DNA from: Lunularia cruciata
Lineage: Eukaryota > Streptophyta > Marchantiopsida > Lunulariales > Lunulariaceae
NCBI GenBank assembly: GCA_948567375.1
Contig: OX419755.1
Span: forward strand, 71,366,944-71,430,943
Length of the DNA: 64,000 nucleotides
Reading direction: 5' to 3'
A program made the translations under genes and the position numbers. Under the pieces are notes generated by a model. It was given only the letters and a program-made list of their open reading frames with translations. It ran no database searches and was not told where the DNA came from. This document shows, piece after piece, positions 20,037 through 31,449 of the stretch. Position 1 is the stretch's first letter; each line of letters begins with the position of its first letter.

Positions 20037-20992
20037 CTTCTAAAATGCTTTGGAATGCTTCTTCATGCTTTGTGGTCCATTGGAAGCTCAAGTTCTTTCC
20101 CAAGAGGTTAGTCATTGGTGCAACCACATGAGCATAATAGTGGATGAACCGTTGGTAAAAATTGGCCAATCCATTAAACGCCCGTACTTCTATAGCATCC
20201 TTTGAGGGTAGGCCAGTCATTAATGGCCTTGATTTTCTCTTCTTCCATCTTGATCCCCTCTGATAAGATCTTATGACCCAAGAAGGTAACCTCCTTCTAC
20301 CAAAAGGCACACTTCAACTTCTTGCATTAAAATTTCTATTGTCTTAGTCATCTTACGACTTCTTGCACATGATTCACATGTTCTGCCTTTGACTTAATAT
20401 AGGTTAAGATATCATCCAAGAACACCACCACAAACTTATCCAATACTCCATCCAACACCCAATGCATCTGATCCATGAAGATCTCTGGAGCATTAATGAG
20501 TCCGAAAGGGAGAACTCTCCACTCAAAATGACCATACCTTGTGCAAAAGGCAGTCTTTTGCACATCCTCTCTATCAATAGGAATTTGCCAATAGCCATTG
20601 CAAAGATCCAATTTGGGAAAGTAACATGCTCCACTTAGTTGATCAAGCAAGTGATTGATTTGAGGCAAGGGATATGCATTCTTCACGGTTTGCTTATTGA
20701 GCCCATGATAATCAATACAAAAACAAAGTCCTCCATCCTTCTTTGGAACAAATAGTACTGGTGCTCCCCAAGGAGAAGTACTATGTTGTATGAAGTCCTT
20801 CTCCAACAACTCTATAAGTGTTGTTTGCAACTCTTCCAACTCCTTTGGTGAGAGCTGATAGATTGGTCTACTCATTAGAGTACTCCCTAGCAATAACTCA
20901 ATCTTGAAGGACATACCTTGATCGGAGAGTAATCCCTTTGGCAGATCATTTGGAAACACGTCCGCAAACTCTTGAACTATTTGATCAACCAT
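19993..20992 (-). pseudogene. B2 reverse transcriptase, largely open
   Basis: The piece 20348-20992 has 214 codons: [64 protein letters not shown] and the catalytic FVVVFLDDILTYIK. Next to it 19993-20310 carries VRAFNGLANFYQRFIHYYAHV (thumb). A frameshift near 20320 separates them. The fingers, palm and FLDD motif are intact. Confidence 0.9.
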
Positions 20993-21239
20993 TGCTTGAT
21001 GAGGCTCTTGGCCCTCCTTAGATTGTTCTTGTGCAATTGGCTTGATCTACACCGCGAATACAGACTTATCTTCCAAAGCTTGCTCTATGGTTGCTTTACT
21101 AACCAACTTCCCTTCTAGAGACTCATCTCTCTTCCAAGCTTGCTCCATGGTTGCCTTTTTGGCAAACTTCCCATCTTGGTACTCCTCTCCCTTCAAGGTT
21201 TGCTCTATGGCTACCTTCTCCACAAACTTCCTATCTTAG

Positions 21240-21640
21240 GACTGACAATTCTTAGGTGTCTTACTCAGAGGTGCTAGACAACCTAATTAGAAATTCCTAC
21301 CTTGATGTTATACTTGAATTTGTTATCGAGTCCAATCGAATTGAACCTTATGACGTTCAAGCCAAGGTAGACCCATAATGATATTATAGTGTAGAGATGC
21401 CACTACAAATCTCATACATTCCTAATACTCCTTCTCAATCTTGAAGGTAACAAGATGCGAGGTGCGGAATGCAGATACCTTTCTACCATCCGCCATCATC
21501 AAACTACTTCTAATCATTGGCTTGATAGGAATACCCAATTCCTTTACTAGTTGCATAGACATGCAATTCTATGAACTTCCAGAATCAAATAAAATCCTAC
21601 AACCTTGATTCAATATCATCCCTTGCAAGTGAAGCAAACT
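21240..21640 (-). pseudogene. B2 protease
   Basis: The minus strand shows ILFDSGSS, then a TAG, then NCMSMQLVKELGIP near 21530-21600, with the ASLHYNIIMGLPWLE-type end further left. The D-S-G active site is kept but a stop follows it directly. Confidence 0.8.
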
Positions 21641-21689
21641 TGCAAAGGTCAAGCTTTCAATCCCATTGGAACTAATCAAGCTCCCAATA

Positions 21690-22560
21690 GGCCGCTCAAA
21701 ATCTCCTATTGGGATTCCTTGTTTCCCTGATCATTCTATTCCACAAACTCCATTTGTGCAAATTGTTGAGGTTGCCCATTCCTAAGTGGGCATTCAACAA
21801 TGTAATGTCCAACTTGGCAATAATAAAAACAACCTCTATTTTGTCACAATATTTCTTTATACACTGTACCAAGTGGTCTTAGTTGGATAGCATCAATCTC
21901 CATTGGTGCCGGTTCTTCCACCCGTGCATAGTAATGTACTAGTAGGCCTTGTGTAGGTCAAGGTCAAGACCAAGTCATTGCACCCAAGGAATCAAAGTGC
22001 TCTACCCATTGCATGGCTTCTTCTACGTTTTGTGGTTCTTGCATGGTCACCTCTAATTTGGTTTGTGACTTCAATCCCCACACAAATTGATCTAGAACTG
22101 CACCTTCTTGTATAATTGGAATCTGCATGATGATGTTTTCAAATTTTATGATGTAGCTCCTTATTGAGCCAACTTGCTTCAACTCCGCCAATTTATCTCA
22201 TGCGGCTCGGGTGGCATTTATAGTTTGAAATTGACCCAATATTGCATCCTTGAATTCTGCTCATGTCAAAATTTGTGCAACAATATGTTGTTTAGCTTGC
22301 TCTACTCAGAATCACCACTAAAGTTTTGCCATACCATCTAATTGGCTAGAGGCCAAGAGAATCTGTTTCCGTTCATCTTGAAGATTAGTGGCTTCAAAGT
22401 AATGTTTGTAGTCAAACACAAAATTCTCTAGTATGCTTGGAAGATTCTTGCCTTCAAACACCTTGGGTTTTGGAAATCAAATGTGATCTTCTCCATCTCA
22501 AATTGGCACTCTCTCTATATGTTCTTGTTGTTGTTGATCTTGTTCATCCAACAATCAAGT
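21690..22560 (-). pseudogene. B2 gag
   Basis: The capsid block is open at 21964-22191 (VGSIRSYIIKFENIIMQIPI, FVWGLKSQTKLEVTMQEPQN). A degenerate zinc knuckle (GCFYYCQVGHYIVECPLRNG) lies near 21780-21850. Remaining parts are frame-shifted. Confidence 0.8.
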
Positions 22561-22647
22561 AAGGTGCTTGATTTGTTGTTGCATCGCAAGGATAACGTCC
22601 GGTATTGCCACCATAGCTACTATTTAATCCCACTACTCCCAATTTAT

Positions 22648-22863
22648 CTAATTGATTAGCACAAAGATGCAACACTTCCACCATTCTCCATAAGTTACAA
22701 CTGGAAATATCAAGGGTTCCTCAAATACAATGATCATATGTAGAAAATCCTGCCCAAAACGCAAGGTGATGAATTGTGTGAAACAATGCTTGGGTAATAT
22801 CTGGACATGAAAATCCCAATGGTTTGGCAAAAGTAGATTTGGTGGTCCATAAATTCTATCCAT
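22648..22863 (-). CDS. B2 pre-gag frame (71 aa), related to ORF-A/ORF-B of family A
   Basis: The open frame MDRIYGPPNLLLPNHWDFHV ends with EEPLIFPVVTYGEWWKCCIF. Position between primer site and gag, length and the F-H-(I/V)...RFGQDFLHMI...P-(L/V)-I-x-P-V-V pattern agree with the A1 and A3 frames. Only one domain copy is visible here, not two. Function unknown. Confidence 0.55.
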   Translation of the reverse strand: MDRIYGPPNLLLPNHWDFHVQILPKHCFTQFITLRFGQDFLHMIIVFEEPLIFPVVTYGEWWKCCIFVLIN

Positions 22864-22867
22864 CCAA

Positions 22868-22885
22868 TTCTTGCTCTAATACCAA
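22868..22885 (-). other. B2 primer-binding site
   Basis: On the minus strand TTGGTATTAGAGCAAGAA follows the 5' LTR, an initiator-Met-tRNA-type site with one mismatch in TGGTATCAGAGC. A similar stretch precedes the LTR at 23466. Confidence 0.8.
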
Positions 22886-23297
22886 TGTAAAAGACCAAGA
22901 CCAAGGAGAGAAATAGGAGAATGGAAGCTCACATTGGAACGCTTGAATGAAAGAAAACTCCAAATGCCTAGCATGAGCTTTGGCTTTGGTATTTATAAGT
23001 AGCATACAAGCCCTTGAGAAGCTTCCCAAGAAGCTTCATTGAGCCATTTTCTTAGAGTGCAAGCCAAGTTAACTAGGAAGCTTCTCAAGAAGCTTCCTTC
23101 TAGAAGCCGCCTACTTGGCATGCAAGCTAAGCTAGTTAGAAGCTTCTAAAAGCTTCCTTCTAGAAGCTACCTACTTGGGGTGCAAGTTAACTAGTTGGGA
23201 AGCTTCCTAGATGCTTCTTGAATATTCTAGACTAATTTGGTTTATTCTCTACTTTGTTAGTCTTACTAATTACATCATTAAACTCCATACTATTACA
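22886..23297 (-). repeat. B2 5' LTR, 412 bp
   Basis: The + strand runs TGTAAAAGACCAAG to TACTATTACA. A heat-shock-like array at 23139-23156 is GAAGCTTCTAAAAGCTTC, one base off the perfect form at 17903. It is 49 bp shorter than the 17612 copy mainly through lost palindromic segments. Confidence 0.9.
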
Positions 23298-23465
23298 ATC
23301 AAACAAGGTGATTGCATTCATAAATTTTGCCCAAAGTGTGAGATGATGAACTATATGAAATGATGTTTAGATATAGCACATGGATACAAAAATCCCAATG
23401 GTTTGGAAAAAATGTATTTGGTGGTCTATAAATTCTATCCATCCTATTTCTTGCTCTAATACCAA
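23298..23465 (-). mobile_element. Leader and pre-gag fragment of a third B element
   Basis: The 168 bp match the stretch 22720-22885 of B2 (pre-gag frame N-terminal half and primer site) but join directly to the B2 LTR on the left. No other internal sequence remains, which points to LTR-LTR type recombination or a deletion. Confidence 0.75.
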
Positions 23466-23956
23466 TGTAAAAGACCAAGGAGAAAAATAAAAGAATGGAA
23501 TGTCAAGGTGAAAGATCATATTGAAACCTTGAATGAAGAAAACTCTGAATGTCTAGTATGAGCTTGGGTTTTGGTATTCATAAAGAATATACAAGGCTCT
23601 TGAGAAGCTTCTTAAGAAGCTTCATAAAAGCTATTTTCTTAGAGTGAAAGCCAAGCTAAACAAAAGCTTCCTTTTAGAAGATGCCTATTTGGCATCCAAG
23701 CAGAGCTAATAGAGAAGCTTCCCAAGAAGCTTCCTTCTAGAAACCAACTACTTGGCAAGCAAACTAAGCTAATTGGGAAGCTTTCTAAGAAGCTTTCTCC
23801 TAAAAGTCACCACTTGGCATACCCATTACCCAATACATGAAATGTATTAAGTAGCTTCTTAGATGCTTCTAAATATTCTTATAATTCCTGGCTAATTTGG
23901 CCTACTTGTATTTCATTACACTTGACTAAGTTGTTGCTAAACTCCATATTGTTACA
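23466..23956 (-). repeat. Family B LTR, 491 bp, diverged
   Basis: The + strand runs TGTAAAAGACCAAGG to CATATTGTTACA, with GAAGCTTC palindromes in the same order. It follows a primer-site remnant at 23450-23465. More diverged than the other two. Confidence 0.85.
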
Positions 23957-25726
23957 TACTAGTTATAAAATTGAGTACACTTGGAGCAATTTTCTTTTTG
24001 TAAGCATTTTTTTATTTCAAAGGCAAAGAGAAATTAGCAACCCCAAACCTTCTTGGTCTTTGCAATCTTTTGCAATTCTTTTGTAATTGTTCAATTTTTG
24101 TCTTAGCCTTTGAAAGGAAACATGATGTTTGTCTAGAAACCCATGAGGAAGATACCAAAACCATTCTTAATGGTACAACAATCAATAAATATGCAATTCA
24201 CTATCAAAGTGAGGTAATTCAAAGCATGCACCTTGCTTTCTTGCTCTATGTAAAAAACAAATAAGAGAAATAGGAAAATGGAATATAAAAAAATTTAAAA
24301 AGACTAAGGACTTAAATAGGAGAATAGAAGATCAAAATTGAAAGTTATACTAAAAACTCTCAATTGAGGGAAATTTATAATGCCTAACATGAGCTTGGGA
24401 TTTGGTATTTATAAGGAAACAATGTACAAGACTGAAAAGAATCTTCCCAATAAAGATTCTTTCTAAAAGCCACCTTTCTTGGAAGACCATCCAAGCTAAC
24501 TATCTATTTGGTGTACGAGCTAAGCTAGTCATTTACTTGGCATACTAACTACTCAACCTTAGGAAGTTCTTAAAACATTTTGCAAAGAAAATTCCTACAT
24601 GTTGCGACAACCCAATGTCAACTTACTAATAGTAAAATGGTAAGAATAGGTTGTTCTTTAAGTACCCTTAAGGAACCTATTCAAAAATATCTACAAATGA
24701 AGAGAAATGTTATGTTTGGTGGTTCTTTATTATTTCCTATTTAATCTCTTTGGCAATAAATCTCCTTGAATATGGTTATTGGGACTAGGAATTGTCATCC
24801 TCTATGGTGCACTATGTAAAAGTGAAGACAAAGATCACTTTTACTACAAATCTATTCCACATTATTCTTGAAGGTTATGACTCTCTTTGCACTAAATTTC
24901 ACTTCACTCCAAAGACTACCACTTTGAAGGCTTCAAAGTACCTTTTCTAGAAGGTGCAACTCCAAAGAAGTCCTTTTATATATTGACTAACCTACTTTTA
25001 AATTCTATGGTACTTCCAATGCTCTATGTTACCCTTCAATACATTATCTCACTTACTTAGAACCATAGGGATCAAACATCCTAGATAATTGTGAATATTT
25101 TCCTTACACTCAAATACTTGCATTCATACTATGAGGTTCCTCACCATTATGCAATAGAGTCATTCCATCAACTACTCAATATATAGACAATTAACAATAG
25201 AGAGTTGGATGGTCTCTTTACTAATTCTTTGACTACCAAAAAAACTTACACCATATTGGGGCCAAAGCTCTATAGATATTTTTCCTACTTTTCACAAAAG
25301 AGATCAAGCTATTAAGAAAAAAACTCTAATCTCTTAATTACATTTGCATCATTCATCATTAATCCTATTTAATTATTTAATCTTATTTTTATATGTTTTA
25401 ATTAAGTATCTTCCACATATCAAGGAAGGTATTTCAAATCTTCTTTAATTACAACTTGCAAAATTACCTACCTTGTGGACTTACTATTCTAAAGGTCTTT
25501 TACCACAAAAGTTTTCCTACCACTACAAAGGGATTCTACACCAAAGATCTTCCTCTACAAGGTCTTTCACACCAAAGATCACCTTTGCTTAGAATATTTA
25601 CATCTACCAAAGTCTTTGGCTACAAGTGACCTCTAGCTCAAAGGTCTTTGACTACACTACTTTACTCTACAAATCCTAATTAACATATCTATCTTCTTCT
25701 TGTGGTCCACACATTTGAGGACTAGA
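23957..25726. other. Decayed repeat DNA with a further B-like LTR
   Basis: From about 24249 (TGTAAAAAACAAATAAGAG) to about 24600 the sequence follows the B LTR order, including GGTATTTATAAGG, but very diverged. From 24600 to 25726 I see no gene; there is a run of short CCAAAGATCTTTG-like motifs at 25490-25650. Confidence 0.5.
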
Positions 25727-26474
25727 TGTAATGTTCCAAGGACAAAAGAACTCCTAAGAGAAAACCCAAAAGAAGAAACACAAAGCTTCACACTCAAAAC
25801 TCCAATGCTCCAAAGGAGCACCTTGTCTTTATTATATAATAAAGAGTATTTCCTCAAAGGAAGCTCCATCCTTGCATCAGATGCATGAATTGGTGACTTG
25901 TTAGTGAGCTCTACCCTAGGATTAGTTTTATTCATGGGTGACATGTTGGTTCTGGTCCTATCTAGTTGGTCAAACAAGCTTTGACTAGAGAGAATCTTTA
26001 GGGAATCTTCATGTATGAATCTCAAAATTGCATGGGTGAGATACCATTGGAAAGCCCTTGCTAAGACAAACTAAGGGGAAGGGAAGGCCAGCATTACCCA
26101 TCCATGGGAGGAATGTGCACATTTTTTAGGCCTAATTGATCTATTTATGCCTCCAAAATTGGCTCTAAAGTTTTCATGTTATTTTTTACTTCTACCCTAT
26201 TAGTTGAAGTACTATTTTGGTGATACTTCTATTTAATCTACTTAGTCTTTCATATATATCATCCTTCTAGATGTTACCAAGCTAACTTTTATCTTTAGAT
26301 AATACTGACCTTAGGTGTGCCCCAAGGTTCTGTCTTAAGTCCCTTCCTATTCAACATAGCCATGCATCATTTGGACATGTTGTTAAACTCGTGAATTGGA
26401 TTATTGGGCAGGCTGGAGGACTTCAAGGAAAAAACTTTCTGAAAAAAAACTGTAGTATAGCTATTGTTATTACA
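25727..26474 (-). repeat. A2 3' LTR with internal insertion
   Basis: The + strand runs TGTAATGTTCCAAGG to GTTATTACA. It resembles 34578-35172 more than the other A LTRs (for instance GAGAAAACCCAAAAGAAG), so A2 is a subfamily. About 150 bp at 26304-26455 do not belong to it. Confidence 0.8.
26308..26394 (+). pseudogene. LINE-type reverse transcriptase fragment
   Basis: The + strand encodes TLGVPQGSVLSPFLFNIAMH followed by HLDMLLNS and a stop. GVPQGSVLSP-x-LF is the hallmark of non-LTR (LINE) reverse transcriptases, not of gypsy RT. Only 28 codons are left, followed by an A-rich stretch. It sits inside the A2 LTR. Confidence 0.65.
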
Positions 26475-26489
26475 AATCTCCCTCCTTTT

Positions 26490-26960
26490 AAGGTGCAACA
26501 CCCTTGTTTCAAAGTTGTTGCACAAAAGATTTCACTAAAATAGGTGCATGGTTCAAGTTTGTTGTTGGCTCCCATTACCTCATATAGTGAGCACCCTTTC
26601 CACTATACAAGGAATTCCACACATTGATGATGAGTACCATATGTGCATTTTTGGAGAATTTGTTTGCCTTTTATTCCTCCATGCCATCAATGAGTGTTGG
26701 ATAAGATCAAATGTATTGGGTGAGCTGGTTGGGAGGCATATGTGCATAGTAAGTAAACATGGAATACTGGATGGATCCTCATGTGGGGTGGTAGCTTGAG
26801 GTGATAGTAACTATGCCATTTTGGTGAAGAATTGGAAAAGGCTCAATAAAATGAGTTTTGAGCTGATGAGGACCAACTAACATGAGGTTGGTTGTTGATA
26901 GCTAAACTTGATCCCCCAACATTGAACTCCATGTGCTAGCGGTGTGCATTTTCACACTAC
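26490..26960 (-). pseudogene. A2 chromodomain and integrase C-terminus
   Basis: The polypurine tract (TCCCTCCTTTT on +) is at 26486-26498. The minus strand then follows A3 46630-47085 piece by piece (HMCIFGEFV equivalents, ELPPHMKIHP region), with many stops. Confidence 0.75.
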
Positions 26961-26962
26961 TT

Positions 26963-27800
26963 CTATTGATTTTGGGCAATTTGCAACATGTACTTGGCGT
27001 TCTCCACACCTTGTTGGATTCTAGAAACAAAAGTGTTGACAATGTCAACCTTGGTAGCCACCAGATGGATCTTCATCAAGCTCAAAGGTGTGAAAAGATG
27101 ATCTCCATACATGAGGAAGAACAGTATGAATTGTGTAGATGCATTCATTGAATTGTTGTTGGCAAATTTCACAAGTGGAAGTAAGGTATCCCACCTCTCG
27201 TGCTCATTTAAGGTAAAGCCCCGGAGCAATATATTCAATAGTGCAATTAGTCTGCTCTCTTTGTCCATCAATTTATGGATGGTAAGTTGTGGATTGGCTA
27301 ATTTAGTTTTGAATAAAACCAAAGAGTGTTCTCCAAAATAAACTAGTGAATTGATTCCATCTATTGGCAATGAGTACTCAAGATAAGCCATGGTGAGAAA
27401 AGATTGCATCTAAGTACAATCAAGCTAGTTGTGAAGCAGTCATTTCCTTGGTGGTAGGACATACATGAATCATTTTATTGAGTTGGTTGACAAAGACTAC
27501 TATGGAGTCAAACCTTGAGGTGGCATGGGATAATTCATAAACCAGATCTATGCTAACATGTTCCCAATGTTGTATAAGAGTGGAGAGGGATTGAAGAAGT
27601 CCTATGGGAGCTTGATTAGAAGCTTTATTTTGTTGATAGAATAGGCAACTTCAAACATATTCCATCACATCTTTGCTCATCTTGGGCCAATAATAATGGT
27701 ATTTGATTGCATCTAAGGTCTTGTCCACTCCAACGTGACCTACAATGGCACAATCATGACATTCCACTTGGATGGTGATTCTTATATCAATGGCATTTAG
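26963..27800 (-). pseudogene. A2 integrase
   Basis: The open piece 26963-27409 contains GFTLNEHERWDTLLPLVKFA and MYGDHLFTPLSLMKI, the C-terminal half of the core. The HPQTDGQ region reads NPQLTIHKLMDKESRLIALL, so the catalytic Glu context is destroyed. Upstream the first-Asp region and CxxC are recognisable near 27480-27720. Confidence 0.8.
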
Positions 27801-27816
27801 GATCCATAACTTGCTA

Positions 27817-28238
27817 TCACAAAAGGTGAATCATTGGGTGTTGGTGATACCTTTGCATGATTGAGCTCTTCAATTTGTGGATCATTTTTGTAGCATCAAG
27901 CATCCTTGGCCAGAATTCAAATTCAAGATTCATCTTGACTTCTACCACCAAATTGTTTGTCATTTGGGTGAATGCAATTGCAAGTTGCTTCTTGCCTTCC
28001 ACATATGTGATTGTCATGTTGAACCGTTGTCTCCACTCTACCTACCAAATGTGTCATTGAGATAGATCTTTTTGTATCTTGAGGTAGATTAGAGGTTTGT
28101 GATCTATCTCTACTACAAATGCTTTCTCACCAAGATACTTTTTCCAATGCTTGGTTGCAAGGATAATAATGGCCAACTTTTCTCACTCAGTGGTGTGCTA
28201 GTTGTATTTTTCTAATAATAACTTTTGAGAGAAATATG
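27817..28238 (-). pseudogene. A2 RNase H, 3' part
   Basis: It matches A3 48000-48370: MTITYVEGKKQLAIAFTQM and the DHKPL region. It is cut at 28238 by C3; the start of the domain is at 30120-30263 ([20 protein letters not shown], where TDAS is altered). Confidence 0.8.
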
Positions 28239-30119
28239 TGTGACAACCTGGCAAATATCACTTTTGCGGTAATTGGGTAAGTAAAGTTTGTTCCCACAGA
28301 GATACAAGTCAGAAATGTCCAAATACAAAGTCAAATAGTAACTTGTAGTTCTTCTTGATTGCTTCTTTAATTTCTCAGGTAGAAACTACACCCAGAAGTG
28401 AGTAACAAGATCACAATCTTAACAATTTATCACAAATACACACTCATAATCACAACATAGCAAATTCTGTCCAAAAACTCTTGATTGTGATGATTCAGCT
28501 TCTCCCAAAGATGGCACTTCATTGCAAAGAACAATTTTACCTCAGAATTGTGTTCCACCCCTCCACTGAAGGCACAACTTCCTCGATCAAAATTGCTTCA
28601 CATCAATTAAGTGTTGCACTCACAAATGCAAAATACTACCAACACTACAATTCTTCTCAAACCTATCAAGGCATTGCTCCGATGCATTTCACTCAAGATC
28701 AAACACACAAAATGAAGATCAAGGCTACAGAATACAACATCCACAGACACACTAACTTGCACTTTGGAATTCTCTACACACTCACAAACACACACACAAA
28801 GTTGACAATCAGAATTAAGCTCAAGCAACGAGCATTGAAAACAACACTTTGCTTTATCTATCTTCAAAAAGTTAAATACTGAACAACATAGTACTGTGAA
28901 TGCTCCCCTTAATTACTAGAGAAAATGGCAGTTTCCTACTAATGTACCACTTCCTAACATCTCTTGCTACCTATAGATCCAAACTGACAATCCATCTCCT
29001 CATATCTGCCTCTTCAAATCTCAAAATATGTTACTTACCCCAATTTGATGTCTACCTCATCATCGGCTTCCAAACCCAATGATCTTCCTACCACTACTCC
29101 TCCTTTGGATATATCTACAAGTACTAATTCCTGCACTATTTCTACTACTTCTACACTACAATCTACAATTAAGCTCAGGGTAATCCATCTACTTCCTTAT
29201 CTCTTGACCCACTCTTCTCTAATGTCTCTAATAATAAGTTTGATGACAGCTAAATTCCTACTTTTGCAACATCGGGTCTAATTACAATCAATTCCTTTGC
29301 TAATTCTACCATATCCTCATCACAAATTGTAATTGAAAGCATGGGTACACTATCTACACCTTCAATTTGTAACTCACATTCCCCTAATCACTCATGTTAC
29401 TGACCCAAAGACACTTACAGTCTGATCTTGCACTTTGGGTTTATTCACTACTGCTATTTCTCTTCTAATTCTATCATATCTTCAATCAGAACTGAAATTG
29501 AAGTCATGGGTATTCTAATTATCTTCTTTCCTTACTCTAGCTTCCTCTAACGCTTCTGGCAAGATTCTTGAAGTCATCTTCATTGCACTCCAAGGTCTGA
29601 CTATCTCATATACAGTCATCTTTGTCTTGAGGCAAAGTCTCATGATCCGAAGTCGTGTAAACGTGAAGTCCGAAGTCGTGTTGACCCAAAGACACCAAAC
29701 TACTTTGTACATCTACTCCTGAAACTTCAAATACTTGTAATTTCTTCTATAGACCTCTAAACTTTTCGATTTTAGTGGCAATGGAAAACTCTAAGCGAGG
29801 CGCTTCCAACGAGATATAGCACGCATGATTTGGACTTGTGGTCACTAAGATATGGTCCTGCAAGAATCCTGACCTGCAACTTCTATTCCGATGCGAAGAA
29901 ACCCTCCTTCAACGTTTGACCTCCTTCTTCTTCTTCTTCCTCTGACACAAAGTAAACTTCTTTGGGTCAGATCCAATCCAAGTCCTTCTTCCTCTTACAT
30001 GAAATCAACTTCCTTGGGTCAAATCAAAATACAAATTTTCTCTCATTTCTTCACCATTTGGTTTCAGCAAGGCACTTTTTCTTCAAAACTCGACCAAAAT
30101 GAAAAATGTGGGTATCACA
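28239..30119 (-). mobile_element. Element C3: internally deleted ORF-carrying unit, 1881 bp
   Basis: The + strand runs TGTGACAACCTGGCAAATAT to GTGGGTATCACA, flanked by ATATG (28234-28238 and 30120-30124). Removing it restores RNase H as in A3 (GAGAGAAATATG then AAATTGG). The 3' tail (28239-29030) is full length and alike to C1 and C2; the coding part is cut to about 1 kb. Confidence 0.88.
29030..30050 (-). pseudogene. C3 coding remnant
   Basis: The C-terminus LGLEADDEVDIKLG-stop matches C1 GLGLKADNEVDIGLD. The N-terminal region starts with an ATG near the same distance from the element end, but has stops after four codons. The middle coiled-coil region is deleted. Confidence 0.65.
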
Positions 30120-30740
30120 ATATGCAATTGGGTGCCATTTTTCATGCCACTCTTGTTGTAGGATGGCTTTTATTGTTATATCTAATGCATTTACAGCCAA
30201 CTTGATTAGGCATTTTGGGTCATACCATTTCAAGATTGGTGCATGTAGTAATACATCTTTCAATTCCTAAAAGGCCAATTATTGTATGATTCTCCACATC
30301 CACTTCTCCTCCTAGCCCAATAATGTTGTTAGAGGTTGTGCAACCTTGGAGAAGTCCTTGAAAAATCAATGAAAGAACGAGTCAATCAATGAAACCCAAG
30401 GAGCTCTTGAGTTGAGTATGATCTTCTAAAGCACTCTATTTTTGAATGACCTCTATTTTTTTTATTAACACTTGGATACATTTTTCACTTACTCCATGCC
30501 CCAAGTAGTCTACTTCCAACTTGCCAAACTTGCACTTTGAGATTTTGGCATACAACTTATTCTATCATAAAATCTAGAGGACTTCTTGCAGATGTTGCTT
30601 GTGTTCCATCATTGTCCTACTATAGACTAAGATGTTGTCTAAGAAGATGATAAATTTTTTATCCAAGTATGGATGAAATATGTCATTCATCATGAAAGGG
30701 GCTGGTGAGGCCAAATGAAATCACCAAGTACTCAAAGTGG

Positions 30741-31163
30741 ATATAAAAGACCAAAACCAAGGAGAGAAATAGGAGAATGGAAACTTACATTGTGACACTT
30801 GAATGAGGGAAAACTCCGAATGCCTAGCATGAGCTTCGGCCTTGGTATTTATAGTAGCATACAAGACTCTTGAAGCTTCTCAAGAAGCTTCCTTGAGCCG
30901 CTTTCTTGGAGTGCAAGCCAAGTTAACTAGGAAGCTTCTCAAGAAGCTTCCTTCTAGAAGCCGCCTACTTGGCGTGCAAGCTAAGCTAGTTAGAAGATTC
31001 TAGAAGCTTCCTTCTAGAAGCTACCTGCTTAGGGTGCAAGTTAACTAGTTGGGAAGCTTCTCAAGAAGCTTCTTAGATGCTTCTAGAATATTCTAGGCTA
31101 TTTTGTCTTATTCTCTACTTCGGAAGCCCGACTAACTTTGTCTCTAAACTCCATATTGTTACA
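30741..31163 (-). mobile_element. Solo LTR of family B in A2 RT
   Basis: The + strand runs TATAAAAGACCAAAACC to CATATTGTTACA. Both sides are A2 RT that join as in A3 (CTCAAAGTGG / GGCCA). The target duplication is not clean (GTGG / ATGG). No internal element sequence is present. Confidence 0.85.
30993..31010 (-). promoter_or_regulatory. Heat-shock-element-like array in the solo B LTR
   Basis: GAAGATTCTAGAAGCTTC keeps four perfect GAA/TTC pentamers although its inner bases differ from the 17903 copy. TTCTAGAA follows at 31012-31019. Confidence 0.6.
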
Positions 31164-31449
31164 ATGGCCACACCTTGTTCAAAAAGCAATTTTATACATG
31201 TCTTCCTCCACAATCCGGATTTGGTTGTAACCGCTCCATAGATCAAGTTTTGTGGAATGTTTTGCCTTGTTGAGTTGATCAAACATGTCATCCATGTTGG
31301 GTAAGGGTATTTTTTCACAATTTTTTGATTTAGGCTCCGATAGTCAATGCACATGCACATTGTACTATCTTTCTTGTTCACAAATAAGACAAGAGCTTCA
31401 TATGGTGATATTTCTAGTTGGATAAATCTTTTTGCTACATATCCTTGAT

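Larger units (their letters stand above)
17612..23297 (-). mobile_element. Chromovirus B2, decayed, LTR to LTR
   Basis: On the minus strand: 5' LTR 22886-23297, primer site, pre-gag frame, gag, protease, RT, RNase H, integrase, chromodomain, polypurine tract (GGTGGGGGAATA, about 18073-18085) and 3' LTR 17612-18072. The 3' LTR abuts the pre-gag end of B1, so B1 and B2 share it. Its RT frame (20348-20992) and chromodomain are still open, but stops occur elsewhere. Confidence 0.88.
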
